Shown: positions 34,580 to 47,700 of the stretch, piece after piece
Position numbering within the stretch: position 1 is the stretch's first letter
How the letters are laid out: every line of letters starts with the position of its first letter
From: Microplitis mediator
Taxonomy: Eukaryota; Arthropoda; Insecta; Hymenoptera; Braconidae
Assembly: GCF_029852145.1 (NCBI RefSeq)
Contig: NC_079976.1
Location: 10,514,104 to 10,578,103, forward strand
Direction: 5' to 3'
Length of the DNA stretch: 64,000 bases
The notes under the pieces: generated by a model
Databases searched by the model: none
What the model saw: only the letters and a program-made list of their open reading frames with translations
Told to the model about the DNA's origin: nothing
Program-made: the position numbers and the translations under genes

Positions 34580-37500
34580 CAATCCTTACGATAATTTAAT
34601 TAATTAATTAACTACTGAGCAAATTAGTGCTCATCAATGCTAAAAAAAACAAAATGATGAATAATTAATTACATGTGTAGTGAATTGCACGTAAACGCAC
34701 GATTATAGTAATTAATTAAAACCCTAGTCTTAGTGAACGCACAATTTTAATTTATGTGCGATGGTCAACGTACTTTATTCGTTTTTATTTATAGAAAATA
34801 TTATTAATATTTTTTTTTATGTTACTTAAATTGTCTGAGTACTTGTAAATGTACTTATCAATTACTAAGTATTAAAACGATTCGGTTTCTTTTAATTAAA
34901 TTTAAAAAATGCGCGGGAAAATTGGAAATTTAAAAAAGTAAATTTTTTATTGTTTAAATAATGAATGCAAATTTTTGTGCGAGTTAAACTAACAAATTGT
35001 GAAGTAAACTTCCGTTAAAATGAATACACGGTTGCAAAAAATTTTTTTTTTAAAAAAAGTTATTTGAACAATTTTTTTTTGTTAAGTGATAGTATGAGTT
35101 TCGAAATAGATTTGTACTGTTCAATATTATGGTAAAGTTTAATCGAATGAGTTTCATTTATTTGAACTTAAAATCAAGAATTAAGTTTAATTTTTTTGTT
35201 TTTTTTATTGTTCAAATAATTAGCAAAGTATATTTTTTATGACTCATAAAAGCGGTTTTTTTTCTGTCTAATCTCAAGGTAGGCAATAAAAAACTTTTAG
35301 CAATTATTCAGAAATTAAAAATATAAAAATTAAAATTTAATCAAAACTGTTTAAATAACTGATACAAAAAAATTTTTGTCAAGACTCGTTGAAAAAAAAA
35401 CGGAGTTATACTGTACATTTTCACAGTAAAATAAAAATTATTCGAACAATTGAACAAAAAAAATCAAATTGTTTAAACAGTTAAAATTATTTTACTAAGA
35501 AGTCTAAGAATGTGGACTTTTACCGTCCAATTGAAGTTTTAGTTTTTTTTTAATGTTTGAACAATTTAATTTTTTTCATGAAAAAAAAAAATTGAAAATT
35601 TCCACTTTCCCTCAGTGAAGCGAAATAAAATCGATAGAAAAATGGAATGACTTTATTTGTCAATTAAAAATTGAACTAAGAAAGTAATTATATTTTTTTG
35701 AGAATTGTATATATGAAAAAAAAGGTTTTAAAATATTTTTAAAAAACTAGCATTTATGTAGATTAATTTTTATTGATTTTGTACTTTAATTATTATTATT
35801 AATTATTATTATTGAAAGCCGTTAACTGAGCCAGATGAAACAAAATTTTCTATATATATATATATATAATATATATGTATACATATATATGCACTTTGTT
35901 AATAGATGTCACAAAGTCAAAATAATTGTTATTACCAGAAATTAAATATTTATATGCAATGCACAATATATAAATATGTTTACATTCCACAAATATTTAA
36001 TTGCATATTTTGTAAATAAATAATTAAAAAAAAAAAATTAGAAAGAATATTAAAATTTAATTTGAAAATATATTAAATCAGATAACGGCAGGAAAAAACA
36101 AAATTGTTTAATAGGCTTCAAGTACTTAAAACCGTGTACTTAAATATATATAAATATATACACATATATTTATTTATAAACTCATAAATAAATATATACT
36201 CATTGAAACACTTGAACTATTATTAAATACAGTTGGTAATGTCTTTTAATGTTTTTTATTATTATAACTCATTATTATTATTATTTTAAATATTCAAAAG
36301 ATCGCGGTAACTCCTGCGAATTATTTTAAATAATTGATTCTTATTTTATTTATTTATTAAATATCTGTAGTGAGGGTTGTAATTATATTTATTTTCTCTT
36401 GGTTAATTAAAAAAATTTTTAGTATAATAAATTTTCAAAATTAAAAAAAAAAATATTTATTTATTGGGTATAGATTTAAAAAAAAAAAATTGATTATTAG
36501 AAATGATATTTATTGTAAATAATCCTGATCGATACTATAGAAAGCAAAAAATAAAATTTCCAAATAAAATTAAATTTTCAGGGTTTTAACAAAAATTCCA
36601 ATTTTTGAATTGTGATTAAAAAATAATTAAAAAAGGATCATATCAAACCCTGCTACAGAGTATAATTTTCTTTCATTGTGTCATTGATTAGCATAAATAA
36701 AAAAAAAGTAAAATAAAATAAAAATAAAGTTTAAAAAATTTTTTAACTTCCAATAATTTGTAAAATCATCGATTACGTTAATTCATAATTATTTAATAAT
36801 TAAATCTCAAATGTACATAAGGTATTTTCGTGCCTCAATAAATATTAAAATAAACAAAAGTAAAAAATAATAAAAAACGCACATTGGCCGGTCACAATTT
36901 TCTTAGCTTTGAATAGAATTTAAAATTATCTCATTTAAATAGGCTTAATGTTTTTTTTTTATTTTTTTTTTTTTAAGCGAGAGATCAAAAAATTGTTGTA
37001 ACCAAAATATTTGTTAATTAAAGCAAAAACAAAAAAATGTAAATAAAAGTTGAAATTATATTGAAAGTGCTTTTACCACCTAGTCATTATCAAACTTCCT
37101 GAATTTGAAAAAAAAAAAGAAAAAAAAAACAAAGGGGAAAAGAGGAAAAGTGTAGAGGAAAACCCGTTGATTAAATTGTTTTTTTTTTTTATTTTCTCCT
37201 TTTACGATAATAATTTTTTTAACATTTTTCCTTTTGTTATCAGTGAGGGTGCCAGGTAGGGAGTACGCATGCGTGTGGGGGGTGTATATATTGCTGAAGG
37301 TTATTGATTCGCAGGCAAGTGCTCGCAGGGTTCCAGACTACGCTGAAAATCATTCAATACCAGAGTATTAATCCTTTTCTATTTTTATTAAACGTAAATG
37401 CCTCAATTATGTTGTATCTAAGGGTCTTAATTAAGTCTCAACTTTTAAATAAATTGTTAAAAATTTACCCAATTATTAAATGGAATTTTTTTTTTTCCCT

Positions 37501-38320
37501 CAAGACTAGAAGAAAAAAATGAATGAGTATAAAAGAGGGCATACTTTTGTTCTCGTATATATTTTTTTGCTTAACTTTTTAACGTCGAGATGGATGTAGT
37601 GGTGAAATGGACTTGCCATTTATAGCCGACATGCTCTAGAGAGCTAAGTACTAGTTATATACTCGTATGAGGGAGATGGATATATGTCTATATGTCTATA
37701 GTGGAAACATCTTTGAGCTTATTAGTATGCAAGGACGAGCTTGTTGCCTTATAGTGATGCAACACCAGTCTTCAAAGCCCTGTCTCTTGTACTCTCAATC
37801 TATTTATACAAATCCATTTACGTATTTAATATTTTTTTAAACAAACAATATTTATATGCAAAATTATTATTATTATTTTATTGTTGACTAAATTTCCTCT
37901 TGTTTGAGTACCCACAGCAATATGTTTAAAAAAAAAAAAAACTCAATTTTGCATTAATAATTTTGAAATTTCTCACACAAAAAGAATTTTACTAAATATA
38001 TTCAATTTGTGGAGACAACTACAAGTAAAATGAGTACCCACATGCGAATTGGAAAAAAAAATTGATTAATTATTTAATTAACATTTAAATGATTAATAAG
38101 CATATTTTCAAAACATATCGTTGTTGGTACTCATTTAACGCAAAATTTTATCATCAATTCGACTAGACAGTTTATTTTAATCTACAATTTTTTTTATTCA
38201 TCATCGGACCAAGTTAAACAAATCTAAAAATAAAAAACTAGTAATAAAATTCGATCTCATAACCGATTACTTCGACAAGTATAAATAATTATCTAAAATA
38301 ATAAATGTACACTTAACATC

Positions 38321-38536
38321 TCATGCACAGCAACATACACCTAAAGTATTAGTATCTGCGTTCTTATTATTACGATACAGTTGTGCACTAATGGGGGCGG
38401 AGGTATGATAAATTAGTCGGGCTTTCATAAACATTTCACAGCTGCTGCCGGGAACAGCAACAGCAACAGCAACAGCTCCACCAGAACCAGCAGTAGCACC
38501 AGCTTCCACTCGTGATTTCCATTCTCGTACGTGCAA
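38321..38536 (-). CDS. Candidate open reading frame with unusual composition (unrecognised)
   Basis: On the minus strand a 71-codon frame includes EWKSRVEAGATAGSGG, an (AV)n stretch, SSCEMFMKARLIYHTSAPI and ends GVCCCA before TGA. It begins at TTG rather than ATG. In the next frame, ATG at 38532-38530 starts MRCTYENG and continues into a Leu-rich hydrophobic run (VLLLVLVELLLLLLLF), stopping at about 38 codons. The GC content is clearly above the surroundings, driven partly by a CAGCAA/GCTGTT repeat. It could be a genuine short exon, a simple repeat, or part of an antisense transcript; I do not recognise a family. Confidence 0.2.
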   Translation of the reverse strand: MHVREWKSRVEAGATAGSGGAVAVAVAVPGSSCEMFMKARLIYHTSAPISAQLYRNNKNADTNTLGVCCCA

Positions 38537-39736
38537 CGCATCTATTTTTATTTTTTATTATATATATTTTACTTCAACATAACTCGTTATCCATACTTCA
38601 TTTTTTGCGATAACCAATTATAACGTATGTAAAAAATATGCTGCAATATTTTTTATTATTATCATTATTATTTGTTTTTTTCTTTTTTTTTTTTAATAAA
38701 AAATAAATTGCATTGTTAGAGAATGTGGATATCGATTAATGTTCTTTAAGTAAATAATTCAAAATAGACCTGACGAATTGAAACAAAGACCAGCGAATAA
38801 ATACTATGTATATGTATATATGAATGTATGTACTATATGTAGTCAGTTAATACAAGATTCACCTTCTAAATTATTTGCGTTATAGGCAACTATTGATTCG
38901 CGTGCTGATATTCCCTGGATAGAAAATATACATTTTATACGCTTGTCTATATTATAACAGACACTGATAACTGACGTATTGTTATCATTTCAATCTATTT
39001 TTTTTTTTTTTAATATTATATTTTTTATTATTTATCTTTAATAACTTCTTTTTTTAAATTAATTAATTAACTGTTAAATAAAATTTTTTTTTTTAATTAA
39101 AAAATTACAAATACATTTTGTACAGTTTTGAATTTGATTTTAAAATGACTTTTTTTTAATTAAAATTGAAAACAAAAAAAAAATTGATGGTATTTTGATT
39201 ATTGAGTTATTTTTAAATTTTTTCATATCAGAGAGTTCAATCAATTTTTCATTACTATTTTTTATTTTTTTCAATGGTCCAAAATTGAAATTTAATGAAA
39301 TATTTTCCGTAATGAAATTTTGATTGCATTACAAGGTTATTAGTTAAAAATATTCAACTTTATTATCAAAGCAAATTTATTTTAATTAAAAAATAAATAA
39401 TTATTATTTTTATCGTGAGCTTTTGTTTTCAGGAAAAAAAACTAGATTTTCAACAAAGGAAGAATTTATTTTAATTAATATGAATTTCAATAAATTCTGA
39501 CTGCAAGTTGGAATTTAATAAAATGTTTTTATAATTAATAATAAAAACAATAATTATTATTATTATTTTTGAAGTTTCAATTTCAATATTTAAAATCCCA
39601 TTTTTTGGTAAACTATTAAAGATACAGGAAAAATGAAATAAATCATTTTAAAGAAAATTAAATTTCTTACAAAAAAGATGTTCATATATTTTAGTTTAAT
39701 AATTAACGAGTTATTCTTTAAAATGTAATTTGATAT

Positions 39737-39932
39737 GATACTCAAGTTAGCAGACGTCTAATAATTTTTGGATTTTTTTACAAACGATAAACTAATAAAA
39801 AAAAAAATAATTCAAAAAATGGCACCTACAGCTTTTTTAATTTTTTACATATGCATATTTTTAGTTTTTTTTTTTTCGTCATTGATTTGTTGAATAAAAA
39901 AATCCCAAAACTTGTCTTCCAACTTCAGGATC
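39737..39932. mobile_element. Family B element, stand-alone copy
   Basis: Left end GATACTCAAGTTAGCAGACG, right end CCAACTTCAGGATC. The interior contains AATTTTTGGATTTTTT, GGCACCTACAG and ACATATGCATATTTTTAG, as in the other family B copies. Confidence 0.7.
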
Positions 39933-41282
39933 ATAAATTTGATTCATTTTTTCGATGGTACTCATACTTTAAATATAAATATCTTATAGATTATTGAATT
40001 TCTAATAAAAGTGATAAGGAACTTTTTTATAGAGAATTTAATTACCTACAAAATAACTTATTTACGTTTTTAACGTATCTATTATAGTTGAGCCACAATT
40101 TTAATTCAAAGTTTGTAAAACTTAGTTAATGAATTTTCATTAGAACGTCAACCAAAACTAAGTTTTGATGAATTTTCTAATAAACAATATTTTATAAAAT
40201 TGTATGTAAATAGTTCATTGCTATTCAAGTATTTTGTATTATTCAATTATTAGCTCAATAAAAATAATAATAATAACAATAATACTATAAATTATTCAAA
40301 CAAAACTTTTTTAAATTTCAAAAACAATAAATTTTTTATACTTGACTTTGAATTAAAATATTTTATAAACTATTGAATTTACCTACAAAGTTACATAAAA
40401 CTTTTTTTATAAAAATTTGAATTCTCTACAAACACGTATTTATATTATATATTTGTCATATTTTAAATATGTCAGTCAAAATTTTAATCTAAAAAAATAC
40501 TTAAATATTGGAATTTAATTTATATCTTTCAGAGATTTTTAATCAAAAATATGACAAAATTATTTATAAATTTATATGCTCAAGAAAATTTATTACAAAA
40601 AAATTTTTTTTTAATATTCCGTAGAATCAATAATTTAGATTTTCAATCTGTTAAAACTTAATTGAAAATCTTTTTTTAATAACAACAATAATAATATGAA
40701 ATTAAATTATAAACTATTAAAATACCGTGATATATATTTTCCATCAAAGCCAACATCTTATATACATTATCATTGTTATCTTTCTCACTGTGTACACGTT
40801 TAAATAGTTAAGATAAACCTGTGCGATAAGCCTTCTACCAACACATATACACGACTCTTGCATTACCATTATTACTTATACATATATATATGTATAAACA
40901 TCCATAATAATATCAAGCAACATATATATATGCATATATATATAACGGGTAAGACAAGTAAAGACTCGGTAAAAAAAGGCAAGTGTTACACTCGCGCAAA
41001 CTTTTTAAGTCTTAAAGCAACAAGGCCTTGCCTCTTTCGTCTTAAATTTCATTCTTCAACTCATACTCATACTCATATTAAACATGTTATCTTAACTCTT
41101 TTATTTAAAAACAAACCTCTGATATCATTATCAATATTTTTAGACGATAAAATTTATTAAGTAATCATAAATCATAAGTTGTAAATATAAACCATACGTT
41201 TTTAAAATCTTTAAACATATTATTATATTTTCATTTTCTATAAAGAAAAAAAAAAATTAAGGACAAGACAGGGAAAAATTTT

Positions 41283-41990
41283 CGAGTATTGAATTGTGAA
41301 TGTACGTACACTAGACGTTGGTTGTAGTAACGGAGGGTTGTTCGGTATTAGGGATAGAACTCAGGGGTAGAGGGTAGAGTCGAGGGAGGAGTATCAGGAG
41401 GGTGATGAAACCCAGTGGGTTCTATAGGGTTTTAGCTGTAGGAACTCTAGGGGTTGCTCAATAGAAAGGGTAGTAGGCGTCCAGAGGATGTCGATCATGG
41501 GAACAAGGTGGGAGTAAAGCCAACCAGCGGGGGCGGACAGGCGCGAGACGATCTCGTTTTTCTCTTCATCGCGGTCGAGCCTCGATCGTCGTCGTCGTCG
41601 TCAAACTTGTAGTAGTCGTCATCGTCCTCGTCTCTCTACGTTTGTTCTACTCTAGATTATTAATAAATAGTATTATTTATGTTTTTGCTAATTATCATTT
41701 TACAATTTAACCTTTAACACATTAAGTAATTATTCACTTTACTAATAACCAATTAAATAATAATAATATTTTCGCGTCGTGACGTTTTAACTACTTTTTT
41801 TTTTTTTATTTAATTATTAAATAATTAGTGTTGTGTGTGGTCTGTGAAATTATTATTTATTTTATTTAATTAAATAAATTATTTTATTTTTAGGTGATGT
41901 ACCGAGTATTATTTTATATTTTGTGGTGAATTTAAATTGGGTGTTGTGTTCGAAGGATTTACAACATAAATTATTTTAAAAATATTTAAA
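41283..41990 (+). promoter_or_regulatory. Probable CELF promoter and distal 5' leader
   Basis: The GC-richer block (41283-41640) has AGGGTAGAGTCGAGGGAGG-like purine tracts and CGTCGTCGTCGTC. It precedes an AT-rich leader that ends in an exon donor at 42000. TSS and leader limits are not determinable from sequence alone. Confidence 0.4.
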
Positions 41991-42000
41991 ATGACTTTTG

Positions 42001-44493
42001 GTAAGTAATTATATATTTTTTTAAATTTATTTATTTTTAATAAATCAATTAATATTATAATTATTTAATTACTTTATTTATTTATTTATAATTACTTTTA
42101 TTATTTTATTGTAAAATATATTTTCATATGTGGAATGTTTATTTCAAATTTTTTTTTTTAAAACCGCATGTTTATTTTTTTATTTTGCACGCATTCTATT
42201 CTTATTTCATTCATTTTTTTAAATTCAATTTAAATACTCAATTTATTAATAAATAATTTAATTTAATTAATTTTTTTTTTTTAAATAAATTAGCATGTAA
42301 ATAATTTGTAATTTATTTCTTGCATGGATAGGCTTAGGAATAAATAATAAAAAAAAATTGCACCACCGTAACGTAAAAGAAAAACAAAAAAAAAATAAAG
42401 AGTGTGTGTGAGGAAGCGAAATTTCGCGATTTATAAAAATAAAATTGTTTTTTTTTTACACAGGATGTTTATAAAATTAGGGAGTAAAAATAAAGTTTTA
42501 AAAATTTATATAAATAGATAATTAACAACGCGTACAAGTACGAAAATTTAAAAAAAATGAGTGAGTGAGTTGAGTTATTTGAGTCGAGTGAATACAGTAC
42601 TAGTACAGTATGTAGTAAAATAGTATAGATGTGTGCGAACGAGATAAATAGTAAGAGTAGGAGGTGTCGAGAAGGAAGAGGAGATAAGAAGGAGAGGTAA
42701 AATATTAAGAAAATTAAAAGAGAGGGAGTAACAACCCCGTGTAATACCAACTCAAACCAATACACGTGTTCGCGCGACTAGTCTCCATAATCCATAAAAC
42801 GCATGCTAAATATATAATACAATACATATATATATGTATAAGTATAAATATATATATATGTGTATATTTGCATGATGCACTTATGTATAGTGTCCCTATG
42901 TTTTCACATGTAAGCTGCTAAAATTAATAATAATTATTATTTATCATATTTTTAGTGCGACTTTTTTTTTGTTGGCTTAATTTAGGAGTTTTTTTTTTAA
43001 GTTTTTGGTGGGTGGGAAAAATGGGATTGGGGGGATGGGAACTGGGAACTGGGGAATGGGGATTTGGGATTGGGGGTGAAATGGGGTGGGGTAATTTTTT
43101 GAAGATATATAAATATGGTAACTATGGTGTACTTGAGCTTAAAGTTGTGAAATAAATACGGGACGCAAGTGCACAGCTTACAAAGCAGCTGAGGTCAAAC
43201 GATCGATACTCGAGCGGAGTTGTGCGCATCTACCACTCTGCTTTACTTGTGTATTATATATATATATATTTGTATATATATATATGTATAATGTACTGAT
43301 GTGCACACACACAGACCATGTTTTTACTACCTTGTATTACTATTACTATTACATGTACATTTTACTATAAGGATTTTATCACACAGCATTATTATTACTA
43401 TAGTATATAATTATTATTGTTATGGAATTTTTTTTTTAGATGTAATGATGGTTTTTTATGTTTAGGAACACAGGTGATTTATAGTTTCATTTTTTTGAAT
43501 TTTTTTTTAGTTGATTGGATTTTTGAGGAAATTGAATTTGAGGGCTTGATATTTATAGAAGTTTTAAAAAATGAAATTATAAATAATAAAATTCTGTAAA
43601 TTAATTTTTTTTTTGAGAAGTTGTAGTTTTTTGTTTTATTTTAGAATACTCATTTTTGGAATTTAGTTTTTTTAAAAACTTAGATGAATTTCTAAGTTAA
43701 TAACTAAAGAAATAAAAAAAATTGACCTAATTCTTGAAATATTTAGAAAAAAATTTTCTAATAGATGCGAGAAATTTAAAAAAACAGTTTTTGAATAAAA
43801 AAAAAATTTGTCAGTTTTTTTTAAATTACTGATTTAAATTTCCTTCATTTTGTGTGGGAATTTCGAAGTTAAAAATTGTTTTTTTTTTTTTAAATTGATA
43901 TGAACAATTTGAAATCGTCAGTAAAAATTTAAAAAAGTCTCAGACTTGTATTTTTACTTTTAAAACTGACGATAAAAAATTCAAATTTTCGAATTTTTTT
44001 TTCGAGCTTCAAAAAAGATTTACAACAATTTCTGAAAAATTCACATTTATAAAAATTAATTTTGATTGAAAAAGAAGTTTTTTTTTTTTTTTTAAATTTA
44101 ATATCAAGAACATTTTTTTCTAGAAAATTAAATTATACTTAAAAAAATTTTATTATAATAATCAAATTTTTAATATTTAATTAAAATTTCTAATCAATTA
44201 TAAAAGAATTAAATTAAAGAATTTTATAGAATTTTATTAGTAAATTAAAAAATAGATTGTAATGAAATAATTTAATTACTGTGCAATAAAAAAAAAACCT
44301 AAATACTTTTTGAATTGCAACAAAAAAAATCACAAATTATTTTATTACCCGCTTAATTTTTTAATTTAATTGCAAATAAAAAACTAAAGTTTTTTTTTTC
44401 AGACTGAAAAAAACGTCAAAATAACAAAATAATACAATTATATATAATTGTATTCTAATTAGAATTATTGAGTTATTATTTTTTTAATTTTAG
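42001..44493. other. CELF 5' leader intron
   Basis: AT-rich with TATATA runs (42800-42870, 43250-43290). A minus-strand open frame at 42469-42765 is Leu/Phe/Tyr low-complexity and unlikely to be coding. A G-rich block is listed separately. A patch at 43160-43250 is GC-richer but has no recognised feature. Confidence 0.5.
43005..43098 (+). repeat. G-rich tract with G-quadruplex potential
   Basis: Repeated GGGATTGGGG, ATGGGAACTGGG and GAATGGGG words give many runs of three or more G separated by 1-7 bases on the sense strand of the CELF leader intron. Formation of a quadruplex is inference. Confidence 0.7.
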
Positions 44494-44723
44494 GTGCAAT
44501 GGATGATTCCTAATAGATCAAATAAAATCGTCTAAAAAAAAAAACAATTTTTTTGCTATTAGCAGATAATGTAAGTATTTAAAAAAAAAAAAACAGTTGA
44601 AAAAATGGAAAGAGATTGACTAAAAAAAATTTCCATAGGGTTTGTAATTGAAAAAAAAAATTTTCAGACTAACTGGAGTGTGTATGTGTGTAAATTTAAA
44701 AAATTAAAAAAAAAAATTTTAAA

Positions 44724-47700
44724 ATGCTTCAATCGCTGAACGCACTGGCGGGCAAAATATCGCCGGGCTCGCCACCGTCGATGGACACGAATGCTAACAA
44801 AATTCACGTGCAAAATAATAATAACAATAATAATAATGATAATAATAATAAAAATAACTATAATAATAATAATACGCCGTGTAATAAAAATAAAAATTAT
44901 TTAAATAATAATAATAATAGTAACAATAATAATAACAATAATAGTACCCCTAATAATAACAATAATAATAATAGTTTATTAAATAATAATAATAATAACA
45001 ATGAAGATAATAATAGTAGTAATAACAATAATAATAATAATTGTAGCAATAATAATAAATGTAATATTAAATTAGACAATGTAATTAGTGGAATTAAAAC
45101 GAGTACTGTTAATAATCATATTAAAAATGATAATAATAATAATAATAGTATCAGTAAAAATAATAATAGTTGTACGAATATTAGTAATAATGTTTTCCAT
45201 CATCCACATCCGTATTCAAAACATCAATCGTCGATTCAACATCATCAGTCATCTAGGACGCAGCAACACCAGCAACAACAAATAAACGATTGTGATAATG
45301 ATGATATTATGTAAGTTTATATAATTACTTCTTTTATCTTTTCTTTAGTTACTAGTTTTAGTTACGAAAATAAAAAAAAAAAATTTTATTTTTAAATCGA
45401 TTGATTGATTTATAAAACTCGGTTTTTTAGTATGATGGCGAATGATGGCGATGATACTGAAGTTAGCCGACGTACAATAATTTTTGGATTTTTTTTTAAG
45501 CAATAAATTATTAAAAAAAAAAATATTTGAAAAAATTGCACCGATAGTTTTTAAATCTTCTACGTGTGCACATTTTTGTATTTATTTTTTTTTTTAAATT
45601 AAGTCGTTGAAACAAAAATTCGAAAATTTTTAATTGTCTGCTAACTACAGGATCATGAATGTAGCAGATATGAGACAAATTTCAAATTACAAATAAACGA
45701 ATTAAATAATTAAAAATATAAAAATGCACATACTCATTTTCAAAATCTATAAATGCATATTTTATAAATTTTATTCGATTTTTATTTAATTCTCTTATTT
45801 CAAAATTTTTAAAATTGACAATTGTCAGCTACATTCACACTCATGGCGAATTTTAGATATCAATGAATTGATTTTCATAAAATGGTTTTGTTCGCGGTAT
45901 TGAAGGACGAAAAAAATCGATATATCGATGTATTAATTTTGAAACATCGATTGATTATAAGAGATATCGTGAATAAAATCGATGGTTTGATTTGTAAAAT
46001 TCAATATTTTAATATGATCAGAAATTTAAGATATTGATTTTTATAAAATGATTTTGTTCACGGTATTAATTTAAAAAAATCGATTTATTGAAAGTATTAA
46101 ATTAATTTTAGTTCAAATATTTGAATTCATTAAAATTTTTATACGTCAGTTCATTATTCTCTAAACATGAATTAGTGAAAATAAGTGAATATTTACTAAT
46201 TCCAAGTGCAAACCGAATCACTAATTTCAAAAAGTGGTTCGGTTGGCACTCAGATAAGTGGAAATTCACTTATTTCACTTATTCATGTTTAGAGAATATA
46301 AAAATCGCGAATAAAATCGATAATCAATTTTAATGTCAATAAATTAATACATCGATTATGCTTTTAATAAATCAATTAATAATCTAACATATCGATTTAA
46401 ATTTTAATAAATCGATTTAAAAAATAGCTCACATTTTTTTTTCTTACACAGAAAAAAAGAATTTCTTGGGCCCAAAAACTTTTTACTTGCCCTAATAAAT
46501 ATTTTACATTATGATTTGAAAACGAAAATTTTCTTAGGGCGAGAAAAATTTTTTTTGAGCCAAGGAAAAATTATTTGGGGTGAGAAAAAATTTTTTGGCA
46601 ATAAGTCCTAAGAAAATTATTGTCTTCATTTTGTAATGAAAAATTTTTCTTGTACGGAGAAATCCTTTTTTTCTGTGTAGAATTATTCATAAAAAAAAAA
46701 AAATTAATTTTACAAGATTAAAATTTAAAAAAATTACTCTATACTCAAAAATACTAATTAAGTTATTTAATAAAGAAAGGGTTAATTTAGTAATTATAAT
46801 TTGATCAACTAAAAGATATATGTAAAAATAATGGATTACATATGTTGATAAAAATAATGAGCGTGTTTGAGGTAGTATATTATTAAGGATAGAGTACAGA
46901 GTACGGAGTAATTGATTAATTAAATTAAAGTCATGTAATGTTAATTTAGTAGATTAGATATATGTAAGTATATGCGGATGATATATAATATAATGAATGG
47001 AGAGGTTGAACGGTGGCCAAGTTTACCGATATATATATACTTATCATTAAATTAGTTTAGATGGTAGTCTAGAAAATTCGCAACCTAGTCACTAGTCATC
47101 AGTCACAAGTCTATAATAATATACTTTTAAAACAACTTGATTTAGATTTCATAAAATATAGAATGGGATGATGATGTCGATTATAAAATTATTAAATGAG
47201 AAAGCTATGTATAGTTTTTATATTATGTTGGTGTATAAAGAGTTTAATGAAGTAATGTCGCAAGTATAAAACGATGAGGCTTGCGTTCATACGATCACCA
47301 GAGATGAGGAGACTATTTACAGCCACGCGACAACTATATACTCGTTTAATCAATAATTCACGCTAGATAGATAACTTGTAATATATATAGATATATATAC
47401 CACGAACGCTGATGATGATGATGATGTAGTGTGTAAAGAGCTTTCAGTACATCCCTCTTGAGATTTTAATCTATTTACGCTCATATACTATTTTTGCGTC
47501 TTTAGGTAATGCTTCAAACCATTTTATCGTTTTTTTCATCAAATTACATTTAATTTTATTTTTAATACTTGTCTTTTTTTTGTTTTGGCAAAAAAAATGG
47601 TATTTATTCTAGAAGATACTTTATTATATGATAGATAAAACAAATTTTTTCGAATTTTTTTTTTAATTTTTCACATCTAAAGGTATTGATGTGGTACTCA

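Larger units (their letters stand above)
34580..41900. other. Long intergenic region between numb and the CELF gene
   Basis: The first part is probably numb 3' untranslated sequence; its end is not determinable. 35850-36200 is rich in TATATA, and 37080-37200 is A/G-rich. A GC-richer patch with GCATGCGTGTGGGGGG lies at 37240-37320 and another at 37540-37800. Family H motifs occur at 37904, 38030 and 38121; a candidate minus-strand open frame lies at 38321-38536; a family B element at about 39737-39932. The segment 41280-41640 is conspicuously less AT-rich (GTCGTCGTCGTC) and is a plausible CELF promoter. No confident gene was found. Confidence 0.5.
41991..44570 (+). promoter_or_regulatory. CELF 5' untranslated exons with a short upstream reading frame
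   Basis: A leader exon ends ATGACTTTTG|GTAAGT at 42000. The next exon is probably 44494-44570 (acceptor TTTTAG, donor GTAAGT). Spliced together they create an upstream frame of nine codons, MTFGAMDDS and stop. The third exon starts at 44668 after TTTTCAG and carries the main ATG at 44724. The uORF could lower translation of the main frame; the splice sites are consensus but expression is inferred. Confidence 0.5.
45380..46430. repeat. Degenerate ATCGAT-rich repeat block with inserted elements
   Basis: Words such as AATCGATTGATT, ATCGATTTA and the longer TTTATAAAATGATTTTGTTC (about 45875 and 46035) recur around a family B/A composite (45452-45846). A palindrome at 46156-46298 (ATTCTCTAAACATGAATAAG-type arms) closes the block. 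It lies in the intron after the CELF Asn-rich exon. Confidence 0.6.

Noticed and set aside
42469..42765. 98-codon minus-strand Leu/Tyr/Phe-rich frame
   Set aside because: It is low complexity, in intron DNA, with no family pattern or splice support; chance openness is the simpler explanation.
44897..45079. Poly-Leu open frame on the minus strand
   Set aside because: It is the complement of the poly-Asn coding tract.
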